Shown: in pieces, positions 16,118 through 23,733 of the stretch
Layout: each line of letters starts with the position of its first letter
How positions within the stretch are numbered: the first letter of the stretch is position 1
DNA from: an uncultured Kiritimatiellota bacterium
GTDB lineage: Bacteria > Verrucomicrobiota > Kiritimatiellia > RFP12 > UBA1067
Length of the DNA stretch: 57,056 nucleotides
Assembly (NCBI GenBank): GCA_934643865.1
Contig: CAKUCX010000015.1
Location: 1 to 57,056, forward strand
Direction: 5' to 3'
Notes under the pieces: model-generated
The model's input: the letters and a program-made list of their open reading frames with translations, nothing else
What the model was told of the DNA's origin: nothing
The model's database searches: none
Translations under genes and position numbers: made by a program

Positions 16118-16993
16118 TCACTTGCCCCGCTCTTCCATGATCGTCTCGATCTCGTCGGCGTTGATGCCGACCATCGCGGGGCCGAGGTTCTCGCTCAGCT
16201 TCGCGAGCAGGGCGGCGTCCTGCCAGTTCGTGACGGCCTGGACGATGGCGGCCGCGCGCTTCGCCGGGTCGCCGCTCTTGAAGATGCCCGAGCCGACGAA
16301 GACGCCTTCCGCGCCCAGTTCCATCATGAGCGCGGCGTCCGCCGGCGTCGCGACGCCGCCGGCCGCGAAGTTGACGACGGGGAGCTTGCCCGTGCGGTGT
16401 ACCTCGCGCACGAGGTCGAGCGGCGCGGCGAGCTGCTTGGCCGCCTCGTTGAGCTCGTCGTCGCGCAGCGCGGCGATCCGGCGGATCTCGGCCTGCATTT
16501 TGCGCATGTGGCGGACGGCCTGCACGACGTCGCCCGTTCCCGGCTCGCCCTTCGTGCGGATCATCGTCGCGCCCTCGCCGATGCGGCGCAGGGCCTCGCC
16601 GAGGTCGCGCGCGCCGCAGACGAACGGGACCTTGAAGGCCGTCTTGTCGATGTGGTAGAGGTCGTCGGCGGGCGAGAGGACCTCGCTCTCGTCGATGTAG
16701 TCGATCTCGATCGCCTCCAGGATGCGCGCCTCGGCGATGTGGCCGATGCGGCACTTCGCCATGACGGGGATCGTGACGGCCTCCTGGATGCCGCGGATCA
16801 TCGCCGGGTCGCTCATGCGGCTCACGCCGCCGGCCGCGCGGATGTCGGCGGGGATGCGTTCGAGCGCCATGACGGCGCACGCGCCCGCATCCTCGGCGAT
16901 CTTCGCCTGTTCGGGCGTCGTCACGTCCATGATCACGCCGCCCTTGAGCATCTGCGCGAGGTTGCGGTTGAGGGTCTGTCGGTCTTCTGCCAT
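16118..16993 (-). CDS. pdxS: pyridoxal 5'-phosphate synthase lyase subunit
   Basis: A 291-residue (beta/alpha)8 enzyme that builds pyridoxal phosphate from ribose 5-phosphate, glyceraldehyde 3-phosphate and ammonia. It has the family's near-invariant segments: LAQMLKGGVIMDV, ACAVMALERIPADIRAAGGVSRMSDP, KCRIGHIAEARILE, YIDESEVLSPAD and PVVNFAAGGVATPADAALMM. The ATG at 16993 follows GGAGA nine bases upstream and a full promoter. It is coupled to pdxT with a one-base gap. The cell thus uses the DXP-independent B6 route. Confidence 0.97.
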   Translation of the reverse strand: MAEDRQTLNRNLAQMLKGGVIMDVTTPEQAKIAEDAGACAVMALERIPADIRAAGGVSRMSDPAMIRGIQEAVTIPVMAKCRIGHIAEARILEAIEIDYIDESEVLSPADDLYHIDKTAFKVPFVCGARDLGEALRRIGEGATMIRTKGEPGTGDVVQAVRHMRKMQAEIRRIAALRDDELNEAAKQLAAPLDLVREVHRTGKLPVVNFAAGGVATPADAALMMELGAEGVFVGSGIFKSGDPAKRAAAIVQAVTNWQDAALLAKLSENLGPAMVGINADEIETIMEERGK

Positions 16994-17039
16994 TGCCTGA
17001 TGTCTCCTTTCGTCCGCCTTCCCGGCGGTGACGGCGCGT

Positions 17040-17068
17040 ATTCTACCATTGTGGCGCGCTGCATACAA
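17040..17068 (-). promoter_or_regulatory. pdxS promoter
   Basis: On the minus strand: TTGTAT (17068-17063), a 17-bp spacer ending in TGG, then TAGAAT (17045-17040). The predicted leader is about 40 nt. Confidence 0.65.
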
Positions 17069-17180
17069 CAATGCCAATTGTATGGAAGACATGTCGCCGG
17101 CGCGGAACGCGGGCTTTCCGGCGACGGGGATGGGCCGCCTCCCGGCCCGCCCGCCCATTCCCGCCGCCGGATCAATCCCT

Positions 17181-17209
17181 TTGCAGTGCCTGCGGAAGTC
17201 TGCTATACT
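17181..17209 (+). promoter_or_regulatory. promoter of the exported PHP-protein operon
   Basis: TTGCAG (17181-17186), 17-bp spacer ending TGC, TATACT (17204-17209). A GTCGCCGG/CCGGCGAC stem (17093-17100 with 17118-17125) lies upstream and may terminate or insulate transcription. Confidence 0.65.
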
Positions 17210-17241
17210 GCGCGCGTGCTTTTGCAGGGGGACATTCGGAC

Positions 17242-18585
17242 ATGAAGAACTGGTTGTGGGCGGCGGGCCTTCTCCCGTTGCTGGCCGGCGCGGCGATGCC
17301 CGCCGATCTGGCGCTGGACGCCGGTGCGGTGCGCGCCTGCGGCGAGAACGTGCGCAACTTCGCGCTGACGGGCCGCTTCCGCGCGGAGAGCGGCGCGGCG
17401 GCGCGCCTCGCGTTCCATGCGGACGGCGCGGGCGGCGGCTACGAGATCCTCTTCCGCAACGGCCCCATCGACGGGACGCGCAAGACGGGCTCCCTCTCCC
17501 ATGTGCGCAACCTCTACCGCTCGCTCGCCGAGGACGGGACGTGGTGCGCGTTCGGCCTCTCCGTGCGTGGGAAGACCGTCGAGGTGACGGTGGGCGGCGT
17601 CACGGTCGTGCGCTACGCGGAGCCGGAACGCCCCTGGCGCACGGCGGCGCACGCGCGGCAGCTCTTCGGACGCGGCGACTTTGTCTTCACGGGCGAGGCG
17701 GGGCGCGTCGCGTTCGCCGACCTCGCGCTCACCCCGCTTGCGGACGACGCGCGCCCCCCGGCCGGCGCCCTGCCGCCCGTCGACGAGCAGACCGACCGCG
17801 CGATTCGCCACCAGCAGGCCGACTTCCCCGTCATCGACTTCCACGTCCACCTCAAGGGCGGCCTCACGAAGGAGATGGCGCACGCCAAGAGCCTCGCCTA
17901 CGGCATCAACTACGGCGTCGCCCCCAACGTGGGCGAGGGCGGCGTCGGGCGGATGCTGCGCTCCGACGCCGAGGCGGACGCCTACTACGCCGAGGTGAAG
18001 GACCTGCCGTTCCTGCGCGGCGCGCAGGGCGAGGGACGAAAGTGGCCCTACGAGTTTTCGCGCCGCGCGCTGGACCGCTTCGACTACCTCTTCACCGACG
18101 CGATGACGGTCGTCGACGGCGGCGTGCCGCTGCGCATCTACCGTCCCGCCGAGTTCAGGCTGAACGGCCGCACGCGGGAGGAGTGGATGGACTTCCTCGT
18201 CTCGCAGATCGAGAAGATCCTCGCGAACGAGCCCGTGGACATCTACGCGAACGCGACGTACCTGCCGCCGCCGCTCGCGGCGGACTACGACGCCCTCTGG
18301 ACGGACGCGCGCATCAACCGCCTTCTCGACGCGCTCGCGAAGAACCGCGTCGCCCTTGAGATCAACGCCCGCTACAAAATCCCGAGCGCGAAGATCATTT
18401 CGCGCGCCAAGGCGCGCGGCATCCTCTTCACGTTCGGTACGAACAACGAGAACGCCGACTTCGGACGCCTCGAATACGCGCTCGACATGGTGGACGCCTG
18501 CGGCCTGACGACGGCGGACATGTGGTTCCCGTCCCGGAGCGTGCGCGCGCGCCGCCCGTTCATCCCCTACAACACCTTCAAGTAG
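17242..18585 (+). CDS. exported DUF1080-like/PHP-domain metal hydrolase
   Basis: A 447-residue protein with a signal peptide of about 20 residues. Residues 25-175 resemble a jelly-roll DUF1080/3-keto-disaccharide-hydrolase-type module (GTWCAFGLSVRGKTVEVTVGG). From residue 197 a PHP-like metal-hydrolase domain begins with VIDFHVHLKGGLT, giving the HxH pair. Later histidine motifs are weaker, so the metal site may be incomplete. The substrate is unknown; phosphoesters or modified sugars are possible. It is the first gene of an operon with the PAS protein and the RluA synthase, from a good promoter at 17181-17209. Confidence 0.62.
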   Translation: MKNWLWAAGLLPLLAGAAMPADLALDAGAVRACGENVRNFALTGRFRAESGAAARLAFHADGAGGGYEILFRNGPIDGTRKTGSLSHVRNLYRSLAEDGTWCAFGLSVRGKTVEVTVGGVTVVRYAEPERPWRTAAHARQLFGRGDFVFTGEAGRVAFADLALTPLADDARPPAGALPPVDEQTDRAIRHQQADFPVIDFHVHLKGGLTKEMAHAKSLAYGINYGVAPNVGEGGVGRMLRSDAEADAYYAEVKDLPFLRGAQGEGRKWPYEFSRRALDRFDYLFTDAMTVVDGGVPLRIYRPAEFRLNGRTREEWMDFLVSQIEKILANEPVDIYANATYLPPPLAADYDALWTDARINRLLDALAKNRVALEINARYKIPSAKIISRAKARGILFTFGTNNENADFGRLEYALDMVDACGLTTADMWFPSRSVRARRPFIPYNTFK

Positions 18586-18597
18586 AAAGGCGCCCCC

Positions 18598-19314
18598 ATG
18601 TCGATGACCCCCACGATGAAGGACCACCGCTCGCTCTTCCGCCAGCTGCTGGCGGGCATGTACGACGCGGTGCTCATCACCGACCCGAGCGGGCACCTCC
18701 TGGAGCTCAACCCGCGCGCGAAGGAGTTCTTCCAGTACGTGACCGACGAGGTGATGGACTGCCCCGTGGGGCGCTTCATCCCCGGCGTGACGCCCGAGAT
18801 CGTCGAGCGCATCCGCGCGGGCCTCGCCCAGGCGCGCCACATGATGCTCGACGCGAACTGCCTGCGCAAGGACGGCTCGGCCTTCCCCGCCGAGGTGACG
18901 GTGAGCCTCATCGACCTGCTCAACCCCGGCGACCTCGTCTTCACGATCCGCAACGTCGAGCGCCGCCGCCGCCAGCTCGCCGCCTTCCGCACGCGGCAGA
19001 ACGCCTACGAGATTTCGCAGGCCGCCCTCTTCGCGTGCGCACCGGACGGCCGCTTCCGGGGCGCGAACACCGCCTTCCTGGAGATGTTCGGCTACGCGGA
19101 CGAGGGGGAGGTGCAGAAGCTCGCCTTCTCGGACGTGCTGGACGACGCGCCGATGGCGGAGAACTTCGCCTGCGCCCTCGCCGGGGAGAAGACGGCCGTG
19201 CGCATCACGGCGCAGGAGGACGGCTCGGACGGCGAGGACGTCGAAATCCAGCTGGGCCCCGATCTCCAGAACAAGAAGGTCGTGGGCGTCGTGGGGTCCG
19301 TCATCAGGGTTTAG
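18598..19314 (+). CDS. stand-alone tandem PAS-domain protein
   Basis: A 238-residue cytoplasmic protein of two PAS folds and little else. PAS1 covers about residues 12-125 (YDAVLITDPSGHLLELNPRAKEFF, then LRKDGSAFPAEVTVS). PAS2 covers about residues 130-238 (ALFACAPDGRFRGANTAFLEMFGY). No kinase, GGDEF, HTH or transporter domain follows; it stops after the second PAS. It may sense a ligand for, or dimerise with, another signalling protein. AAGG lies eight bases before the ATG. Gaps of 12 nt upstream and 3 nt downstream place it mid-operon. Confidence 0.75.
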   Translation: MSMTPTMKDHRSLFRQLLAGMYDAVLITDPSGHLLELNPRAKEFFQYVTDEVMDCPVGRFIPGVTPEIVERIRAGLAQARHMMLDANCLRKDGSAFPAEVTVSLIDLLNPGDLVFTIRNVERRRRQLAAFRTRQNAYEISQAALFACAPDGRFRGANTAFLEMFGYADEGEVQKLAFSDVLDDAPMAENFACALAGEKTAVRITAQEDGSDGEDVEIQLGPDLQNKKVVGVVGSVIRV

Positions 19315-19317
19315 GAT

Positions 19318-20232
19318 ATGCGAGCTGCACCAAAGTTTGCCACGAACGTCGAGGCATTGACCGTCAACCGTCCCGATGCCGGGAAGTCTCTCCAGGACTT
19401 CCTCGCCGCACGTCTTGGGCTTTCCCGCCGTGCCGCCAAGGCCGTCATCGACGGGCGCAGCGTGTGGGTGAACCGCCGCTGCGTCTGGATCGCGCACCAT
19501 CCGCTCAAGACGGGCGACGCCGTGGAGATCCCCCGGCGCGTCGTCGCGGCCGCGCGCCGCCAGGCGGGGAGCGCGCAGGCGGCGGTTGCGCCCGAGGAGC
19601 GGCGGCACGTGCGCGTGCTCGTGGAGACGCCGGACTACGTCGTCGCCGACAAGCCCGCCGGGCTCCTCGCGAACGACGAGCCGAAGTCCGTGGAGGCCAT
19701 CCTCCGCACGCAGCTCAAGGAGCCGAACCTCCAGGCCGTCCACCGCCTGGATCGCGACACGACGGGCTGCCTGCTCCTCGCGAAGACCTTTGCCGCCTAC
19801 CAGGCCGCCGTGGAGGTCTTCAAGACGCGCCGCGTCGCGAAGACCTACGCCGCGATCGTCGCCGGCGCGTTCCCCTACGCGCACCAGAAGATCGACGCGC
19901 CCCTTGACGACCAGCCCGCCGTCTCCCTCGTCGCGCGCGAGGCGGCGGGGCCCGACGCCTCCTTCCTGCGCGTGCGCATCGAGACGGGCCGCACGAACCA
20001 GATCCGCCGCCACCTCGCGGGCGCGCGCTTCCCCATCGTCGGCGACCGCACGTTCGGCCTCAAGTCCGCGCGCGACCCGCGCCTCATGGCCGTGCCGCGC
20101 CAGATGCTCCACGCGACCGCGCTCGTCCTCCCCGACCCGATGCGCAAGGGCGAGGCGATCAAGGCGCACGCGCCGCTGCCCGCCGACTTCCGCGCGGCGC
20201 TGAAGCTCTTCGGCATGGGCCGGAAGAAATAG
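19318..20232 (+). CDS. RluA-family RNA pseudouridine synthase with S4 domain
   Basis: A 304-residue enzyme. An S4 RNA-binding domain is at about residues 20-75 (SLQDFLAARLGLSRRAAKAVIDGRSVWVN). The catalytic motif HRLDRDTTG is at residues 142-150, with Asp145 as the expected nucleophile. ETGRTNQIRRHLA near residue 223 is the second RluA block. It isomerises uridines in rRNA or tRNA; the site (RluD-like or RluC-like) cannot be told. The preceding PAS stop is three bases upstream. Confidence 0.92.
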   Translation: MRAAPKFATNVEALTVNRPDAGKSLQDFLAARLGLSRRAAKAVIDGRSVWVNRRCVWIAHHPLKTGDAVEIPRRVVAAARRQAGSAQAAVAPEERRHVRVLVETPDYVVADKPAGLLANDEPKSVEAILRTQLKEPNLQAVHRLDRDTTGCLLLAKTFAAYQAAVEVFKTRRVAKTYAAIVAGAFPYAHQKIDAPLDDQPAVSLVAREAAGPDASFLRVRIETGRTNQIRRHLAGARFPIVGDRTFGLKSARDPRLMAVPRQMLHATALVLPDPMRKGEAIKAHAPLPADFRAALKLFGMGRKK

Positions 20233-20249
20233 CCACAAGGAGAAGATCG

Positions 20250-21629
20250 ATGAAGAGACGCGAATTCCTCACCTCGTCGCTGGCGGCCGGCGCCGCCTTC
20301 GGCTTCCCCGCCCTCGTCTCGGCGCGTTCGCCGAACGCCAAGGTCTGCCACGCCTGCATCGGCACGCATGGCATGGCGGGGGCGGACATGCGGACGTTTG
20401 CGGGGTTCAAGGACATTCTCGACGTCGTCGCCGTCTGCGACGTGGACGCGGCCTACCTCGCGGAGGCGAAGAAGCTGCTGCCGAACGCGCGCGTCTACCG
20501 CGACTGGCGCGAACTGCTCGCGGCGGAGGGCGACCGGATCGACGCCGTGAACGTCTCGACGCCGGACCACACGCACACCATCGTCTCCGCGAACGCGATG
20601 CGGCGCGGCAAGCACGTCTACTGCCAGAAGCCGCTCTGCAAGAAGCTGGACGAGTGCCGCCTCCTGCGCCGCCTCGCCGCCGAGACGGGCGTGACGACGC
20701 AGCTCGGCACGCAGTTCGCCTCCGGCCTCGGCGACCGCCAGATCGTCGCGTTCCTCCAGCAGGGCGTGATCGGCCCCGTCACGCGCGTGTGCCTCTACTC
20801 GACGCGCAACGGCATGTCGCGCGTGCGGCGCGTCCTGGAGGCGCCCGCGCCCGTGCCGGCGAATCTGGACTGGGAGGGCTGGGTCGGCCCCGCGCCGATG
20901 ACGGCCTACCGTCCGAAGAACTACCACCCCACGCTCTGGCGCATGTGGCGCGACTACGGCTCCGGCTGGATCGGCGACCTCTGCATCCACGTCGTCAGCG
21001 CGCCGTGGATCGGCCTCGGGCTCGGCGCGACGGCCCCGCGCACGGTCGAGGCCGTCGTCGACCCCGAGGTCCGCACGGATCCCGTCTATAAAAAGGCCTG
21101 GCCGCGCTATTCGCACATCACCTGGGAGTTTCCGGGCGTGGCGGCCACCGGCGGACGCCCGTTCCGCATGGAGTGGTTCTCGGGGATCAAGTCGGACCCG
21201 ACGGTGCCGGCGTCCTTCCTGCCGCCCGCCGAATACGAGGCGCTCTTCGCGAAGACGCCGCTCAAGGCGCGTTCCGAGGAGGGGCGCGTGATCGAGGGCG
21301 AGAAGGGCTGGATCCTCGCCCCGCACGCCTCCGCGCCGATGGCGCTGCTGCGGGACGGCACGGTGATCAAGCCGCCGAAGCTCGGCCGCGAGCCGAACCA
21401 CCACCGCCAGTTCGCGGAGCAGGTGGCGCGCGGCGGCGGCGCGACGCGCAGCTCGTTCGACTGGTGTACGTGGATGATGGAGAGCGTCGTGATGGGCGGC
21501 GTGTGCGAGCAGCTGCCCGACCGCCGTCTCACGTGGAACGCCGCCCAGGGCTGCTTCGAGAACGCGCCGGACGCGAACGCGCTCCTAAAGAGCGCCTACC
21601 GCGACGGCTGGACGCTCGCCGGGCTGTGA
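20250..21629 (+). CDS. Tat-exported Gfo/Idh/MocA-family oxidoreductase
   Basis: A 459-residue NAD(P)-dependent sugar oxidoreductase-type protein with a twin-arginine signal (KRREFL at residues 2-7, then a weak hydrophobic stretch to about residue 25). The Rossmann region includes VVAVCDVDAAYLAEAKKLLPNARVY and VNVSTPDHTHTIVSANAMRRGKHVY. CQKPLCK replaces the usual EKP catalytic-lysine motif. The C-terminal domain has WEGWVGPAP and YGSGWIGDLCIH, as in the large exported PVC/Bacteroidetes subfamily that acts on glycans. Export by Tat implies a folded protein with bound nucleotide. It begins 17 nt after the RluA gene, with AAGGAG upstream. Confidence 0.88.
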   Translation: MKRREFLTSSLAAGAAFGFPALVSARSPNAKVCHACIGTHGMAGADMRTFAGFKDILDVVAVCDVDAAYLAEAKKLLPNARVYRDWRELLAAEGDRIDAVNVSTPDHTHTIVSANAMRRGKHVYCQKPLCKKLDECRLLRRLAAETGVTTQLGTQFASGLGDRQIVAFLQQGVIGPVTRVCLYSTRNGMSRVRRVLEAPAPVPANLDWEGWVGPAPMTAYRPKNYHPTLWRMWRDYGSGWIGDLCIHVVSAPWIGLGLGATAPRTVEAVVDPEVRTDPVYKKAWPRYSHITWEFPGVAATGGRPFRMEWFSGIKSDPTVPASFLPPAEYEALFAKTPLKARSEEGRVIEGEKGWILAPHASAPMALLRDGTVIKPPKLGREPNHHRQFAEQVARGGGATRSSFDWCTWMMESVVMGGVCEQLPDRRLTWNAAQGCFENAPDANALLKSAYRDGWTLAGL

Positions 21630-21636
21630 GCGCGCG

Positions 21637-22107
21637 CTAGGGCGTGCGCGGCAGCACGAGGCGGTGGGGGCGGCGGCGGGGGCCCTCCTCCGCCGCCCAG
21701 GCGTCGAGCGCCTGGCAGATGCGCACGAGCGTCTCCTCCCGCCGGACGGGCCTGAGCGCGCATTCCCACACGAGGATCACGTTCCAGCCGAGATCCTTCC
21801 AGTCGGCCTCGTGCCGCCGGTCGCGGCGGACGTTGTTGGCCCATTTCGTCGTCCAGAACTCGACGTTGGACTTCGGCATCGAGCTGACGGCGCAGCCGTG
21901 GCGGTGCCAGAAGCAGCCGCGCACCTCGATGAACGTGTGGGCACGGGGCACCACGACGTCCGGGTGGCCGGGATAGCGCCGGTCGCAGGTGCGGAAGCGC
22001 CACCCGGCGGCGAAGATCCGCTTCCGCACGAGGATCTCCGGCTTCGTGTCGCGCGAGCGGATGCGCGCCATGACCTTGCTGCGCTGCTCTTTCGTGAGGG
22101 TGTCCAT
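21637..22107 (-). CDS. vsr: very-short-patch-repair (Vsr) endonuclease
   Basis: A 156-residue PD-(D/E)xK-like nuclease that nicks at T:G mismatches arising from 5-methylcytosine deamination. Family features: RSRDTKPEILVRKRIFAAGWRFRT, PGHPDVV with the catalytic Asp50, then EVRGCFWHRHGC with zinc/catalytic His and Cys, and GWNVILVWECAL. Vsr normally accompanies a cytosine-C5 methyltransferase such as Dcm, but none is in the window. It lies 30 nt downstream of cysE on the same strand and has no promoter of its own that I can see. Confidence 0.92.
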   Translation of the reverse strand: MDTLTKEQRSKVMARIRSRDTKPEILVRKRIFAAGWRFRTCDRRYPGHPDVVVPRAHTFIEVRGCFWHRHGCAVSSMPKSNVEFWTTKWANNVRRDRRHEADWKDLGWNVILVWECALRPVRREETLVRICQALDAWAAEEGPRRRPHRLVLPRTP

Positions 22108-22137
22108 GTGGGGGGCGCCGCGCGCCGCACATCGCGG

Positions 22138-22923
22138 CTAGGCCCTTTTCGGGGACGCCGGCTCGGCGACCCCGCGCGTCTTCACGCGCGGGAAGGGCGT
22201 CTGGTTGTAGACGCGCGAGAACGGCGGGATGGAGTCCATGAGCCAGACGTTGCCGCCGATCTCGGAGTCGTGGCCGATCGTCGTGTCGCCGCCGAGGATC
22301 GTCGCGCCCGCGTAGATGACGACGTTGTCCTCCACGTTCGGGTGGCGCTTGTGCCCCTTCATGAGCATGCCCGTCAACGCGTCCTTCGGGAAGGAGAGCG
22401 CGCCGAGCGTGACGCCCTGGTAGAGCTTCACGTTCTTGCCGATGACGGTCGTCTCGCCGATGACGACGCCTGTGCCGTGGTCGATGAAGAAGCGCTCGCC
22501 GATCGTCGCGCCGGGATGGATGTCGATGCCCGTGCGCGAATGCGCAAGCTCGCTCATGACGCGCGGGATGACGGGGACCTTCAGGGAATAGAGAACATGG
22601 GCGAGGCGGTGGACGGTGATCGCGTAGAGCCCGGGGTAGGCCATCACGACCTCCATCGGGCTCGTCGCGGCGGGATCGCCCTCGTAGGCGGCGGCGATGT
22701 CCGTGTCGATGAGGCGGCGGACCTCGGGGAGCGCATCCACGAACGCCCGCGCCGTCTGCGCGGCGTCCCGTTCGATGGAGAGGAAGGCGAGCTCCCGCTC
22801 CAGGTCGCGGGCAATCGCGTCGACGTCGCCCGCCTCGCCGCCGTTGAGCCCGCCGTAGAGGCAGGGGTGGAGCACTGCGAAGCAACGCTTGAGGATGAGG
22901 GCCACACGCTGGGGAAGGGTCAT
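22138..22923 (-). CDS. cysE: serine O-acetyltransferase (CysE/EpsC type)
   Basis: A 261-residue left-handed beta-helix acetyltransferase making O-acetylserine for cysteine synthesis. The helical N-terminal domain is followed by hexapeptide repeats. The family core is YSLKVPVIPRVMSELAHSRTGIDIHPGATIGERFFIDHGTGVVIGET, with KLYQGVTLGALSFPK and HPNVEDNVVIYAGATILGG. Start chosen at MTLPQRV (22923), six bases after GGAGAGG. The longer in-frame ATGs overlap the -10. vsr follows 30 nt downstream. Confidence 0.92.
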   Translation of the reverse strand: MTLPQRVALILKRCFAVLHPCLYGGLNGGEAGDVDAIARDLERELAFLSIERDAAQTARAFVDALPEVRRLIDTDIAAAYEGDPAATSPMEVVMAYPGLYAITVHRLAHVLYSLKVPVIPRVMSELAHSRTGIDIHPGATIGERFFIDHGTGVVIGETTVIGKNVKLYQGVTLGALSFPKDALTGMLMKGHKRHPNVEDNVVIYAGATILGGDTTIGHDSEIGGNVWLMDSIPPFSRVYNQTPFPRVKTRGVAEPASPKRA

Positions 22924-22979
22924 GTCCGCACCTCTCCGCGCAAACGATCGCTGGTTTCTTTTCGTGTCATGGAGCATAC

Positions 22980-22988
22980 AGTATAGCA
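22980..22988 (-). promoter_or_regulatory. extended -10 promoter of cysE
   Basis: Minus-strand TGCTATACT, with TATACT at 22985-22980. The predicted leader is about 50 nt. Confidence 0.65.
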
Positions 22989-23065
22989 TATCGCGGCGCG
23001 GTTTCGGCGCGGCCGCACGCCACCCCGAAGGGCGCGCGATCTTTCTGCACAGCGCAACGCCCTTT

Positions 23066-23074
23066 TGCTATACT
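23066..23074 (+). promoter_or_regulatory. extended -10 promoter of the RpiB-like gene
   Basis: TG (23066-23067), C, TATACT (23069-23074), preceded by a CCTTTT run. GAAAGAAAGGA lies 6-16 bases before the ATG at 23114. Confidence 0.65.
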
Positions 23075-23113
23075 CGTCCCCGTCATTCAAAGCGCGAAAG
23101 AAAGGACGATTCC

Positions 23114-23638
23114 ATGAAGAAGATTGCGGCGGGTGTGGCGATGGCGGCGGCGTGCGTGTGCGGCGCGGCGCAGAAGGAGACGATTCTCGTGGCGGCGGAC
23201 CCGTTCGCCGTCGGGCTCAAGACGGCCGTCGTCCAGCATCTTGAGAAGCGCGGCTTCGCCGTGAAGGACCTCGGCGCGACGGACGCGAACAAGGAGAAGC
23301 CCTACTTCGAGAGCGCGGTGGACGTCTGCAAGGCGCTGCAGCGCGGCGAGGCGAAGCGCGCGTTCCTCTTCTGCGGCACGGGCATGGGCATGAGTCTGGT
23401 CGCCAACCGTTTCAAGGGCGTGCGCGCCGCCGTCGTCGAGAGCGTCTTCGCCGCGAAGATGTGCCGCACGATCAACGACGCGAACGTCCTCTGCATGGGC
23501 CAGATGATCTGGGGCGACATGATGGCCGTCGCGGCCGCGGACGCCTTCCTCGACACGAAGTTCACCGAGGGCCTTGAGGGCCTTGCGCCGTTCCTGCACG
23601 AGGCCGCGAAGAAGGTCGAGGCCATCGACGGCCGCTAG
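23114..23638 (+). CDS. exported RpiB/LacA/LacB-family sugar-phosphate isomerase homologue
   Basis: A 174-residue protein. From residue 24 it follows the RpiB fold: ILVAADPFAVGLKTAVVQHLEKRGFAVKDLG, then FLFCGTGMGMSLVANRFKGVRAAVV with the family cysteine at 87, and MCRTINDANVLCMGQ. The DHAG active-site motif of true RpiB is replaced by DPFA, losing the histidine. It also starts with a clear hydrophobic signal (MKKIAAGVAMAAACVCGAA). Its cysteines could serve as a lipobox, but the fit is imperfect. An exported isomerase of phosphorylated sugars is unexpected, so the activity may have changed. A repeat arm and the heparinase-like gene follow. Confidence 0.78.
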   Translation: MKKIAAGVAMAAACVCGAAQKETILVAADPFAVGLKTAVVQHLEKRGFAVKDLGATDANKEKPYFESAVDVCKALQRGEAKRAFLFCGTGMGMSLVANRFKGVRAAVVESVFAAKMCRTINDANVLCMGQMIWGDMMAVAAADAFLDTKFTEGLEGLAPFLHEAAKKVEAIDGR

Positions 23639-23674
23639 GTTGGCGTCTGGCGTGGTGTGCTGGACGACGCCCGT

Positions 23675-23706
23675 TGGTAGGGCGCGACGTCCTCGGCGCG
23701 CCGCGG
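23675..23706 (+). repeat. single arm of the dispersed palindromic repeat
   Basis: It starts GGTAGGGCGCGACGTCC and matches the intergenic family found at 32.3, 53.5 and 56.9 kb. It lies between the RpiB-like gene and the lyase start. Confidence 0.6.
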
Positions 23707-23733
23707 TCGCGCGTGGAAAGGCGGGTCACGGTG

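Noticed and set aside
22978..22989. Earlier in-frame ATG starts for cysE
   Set aside because: They overlap or directly follow the -10 hexamer. The ATG at 22923 has a strong Shine-Dalgarno and matches the family start.
23674..23733. N-terminal extension of the heparinase-like protein
   Set aside because: These codons translate the dispersed repeat. A signal peptide begins at the ATG at 23734.
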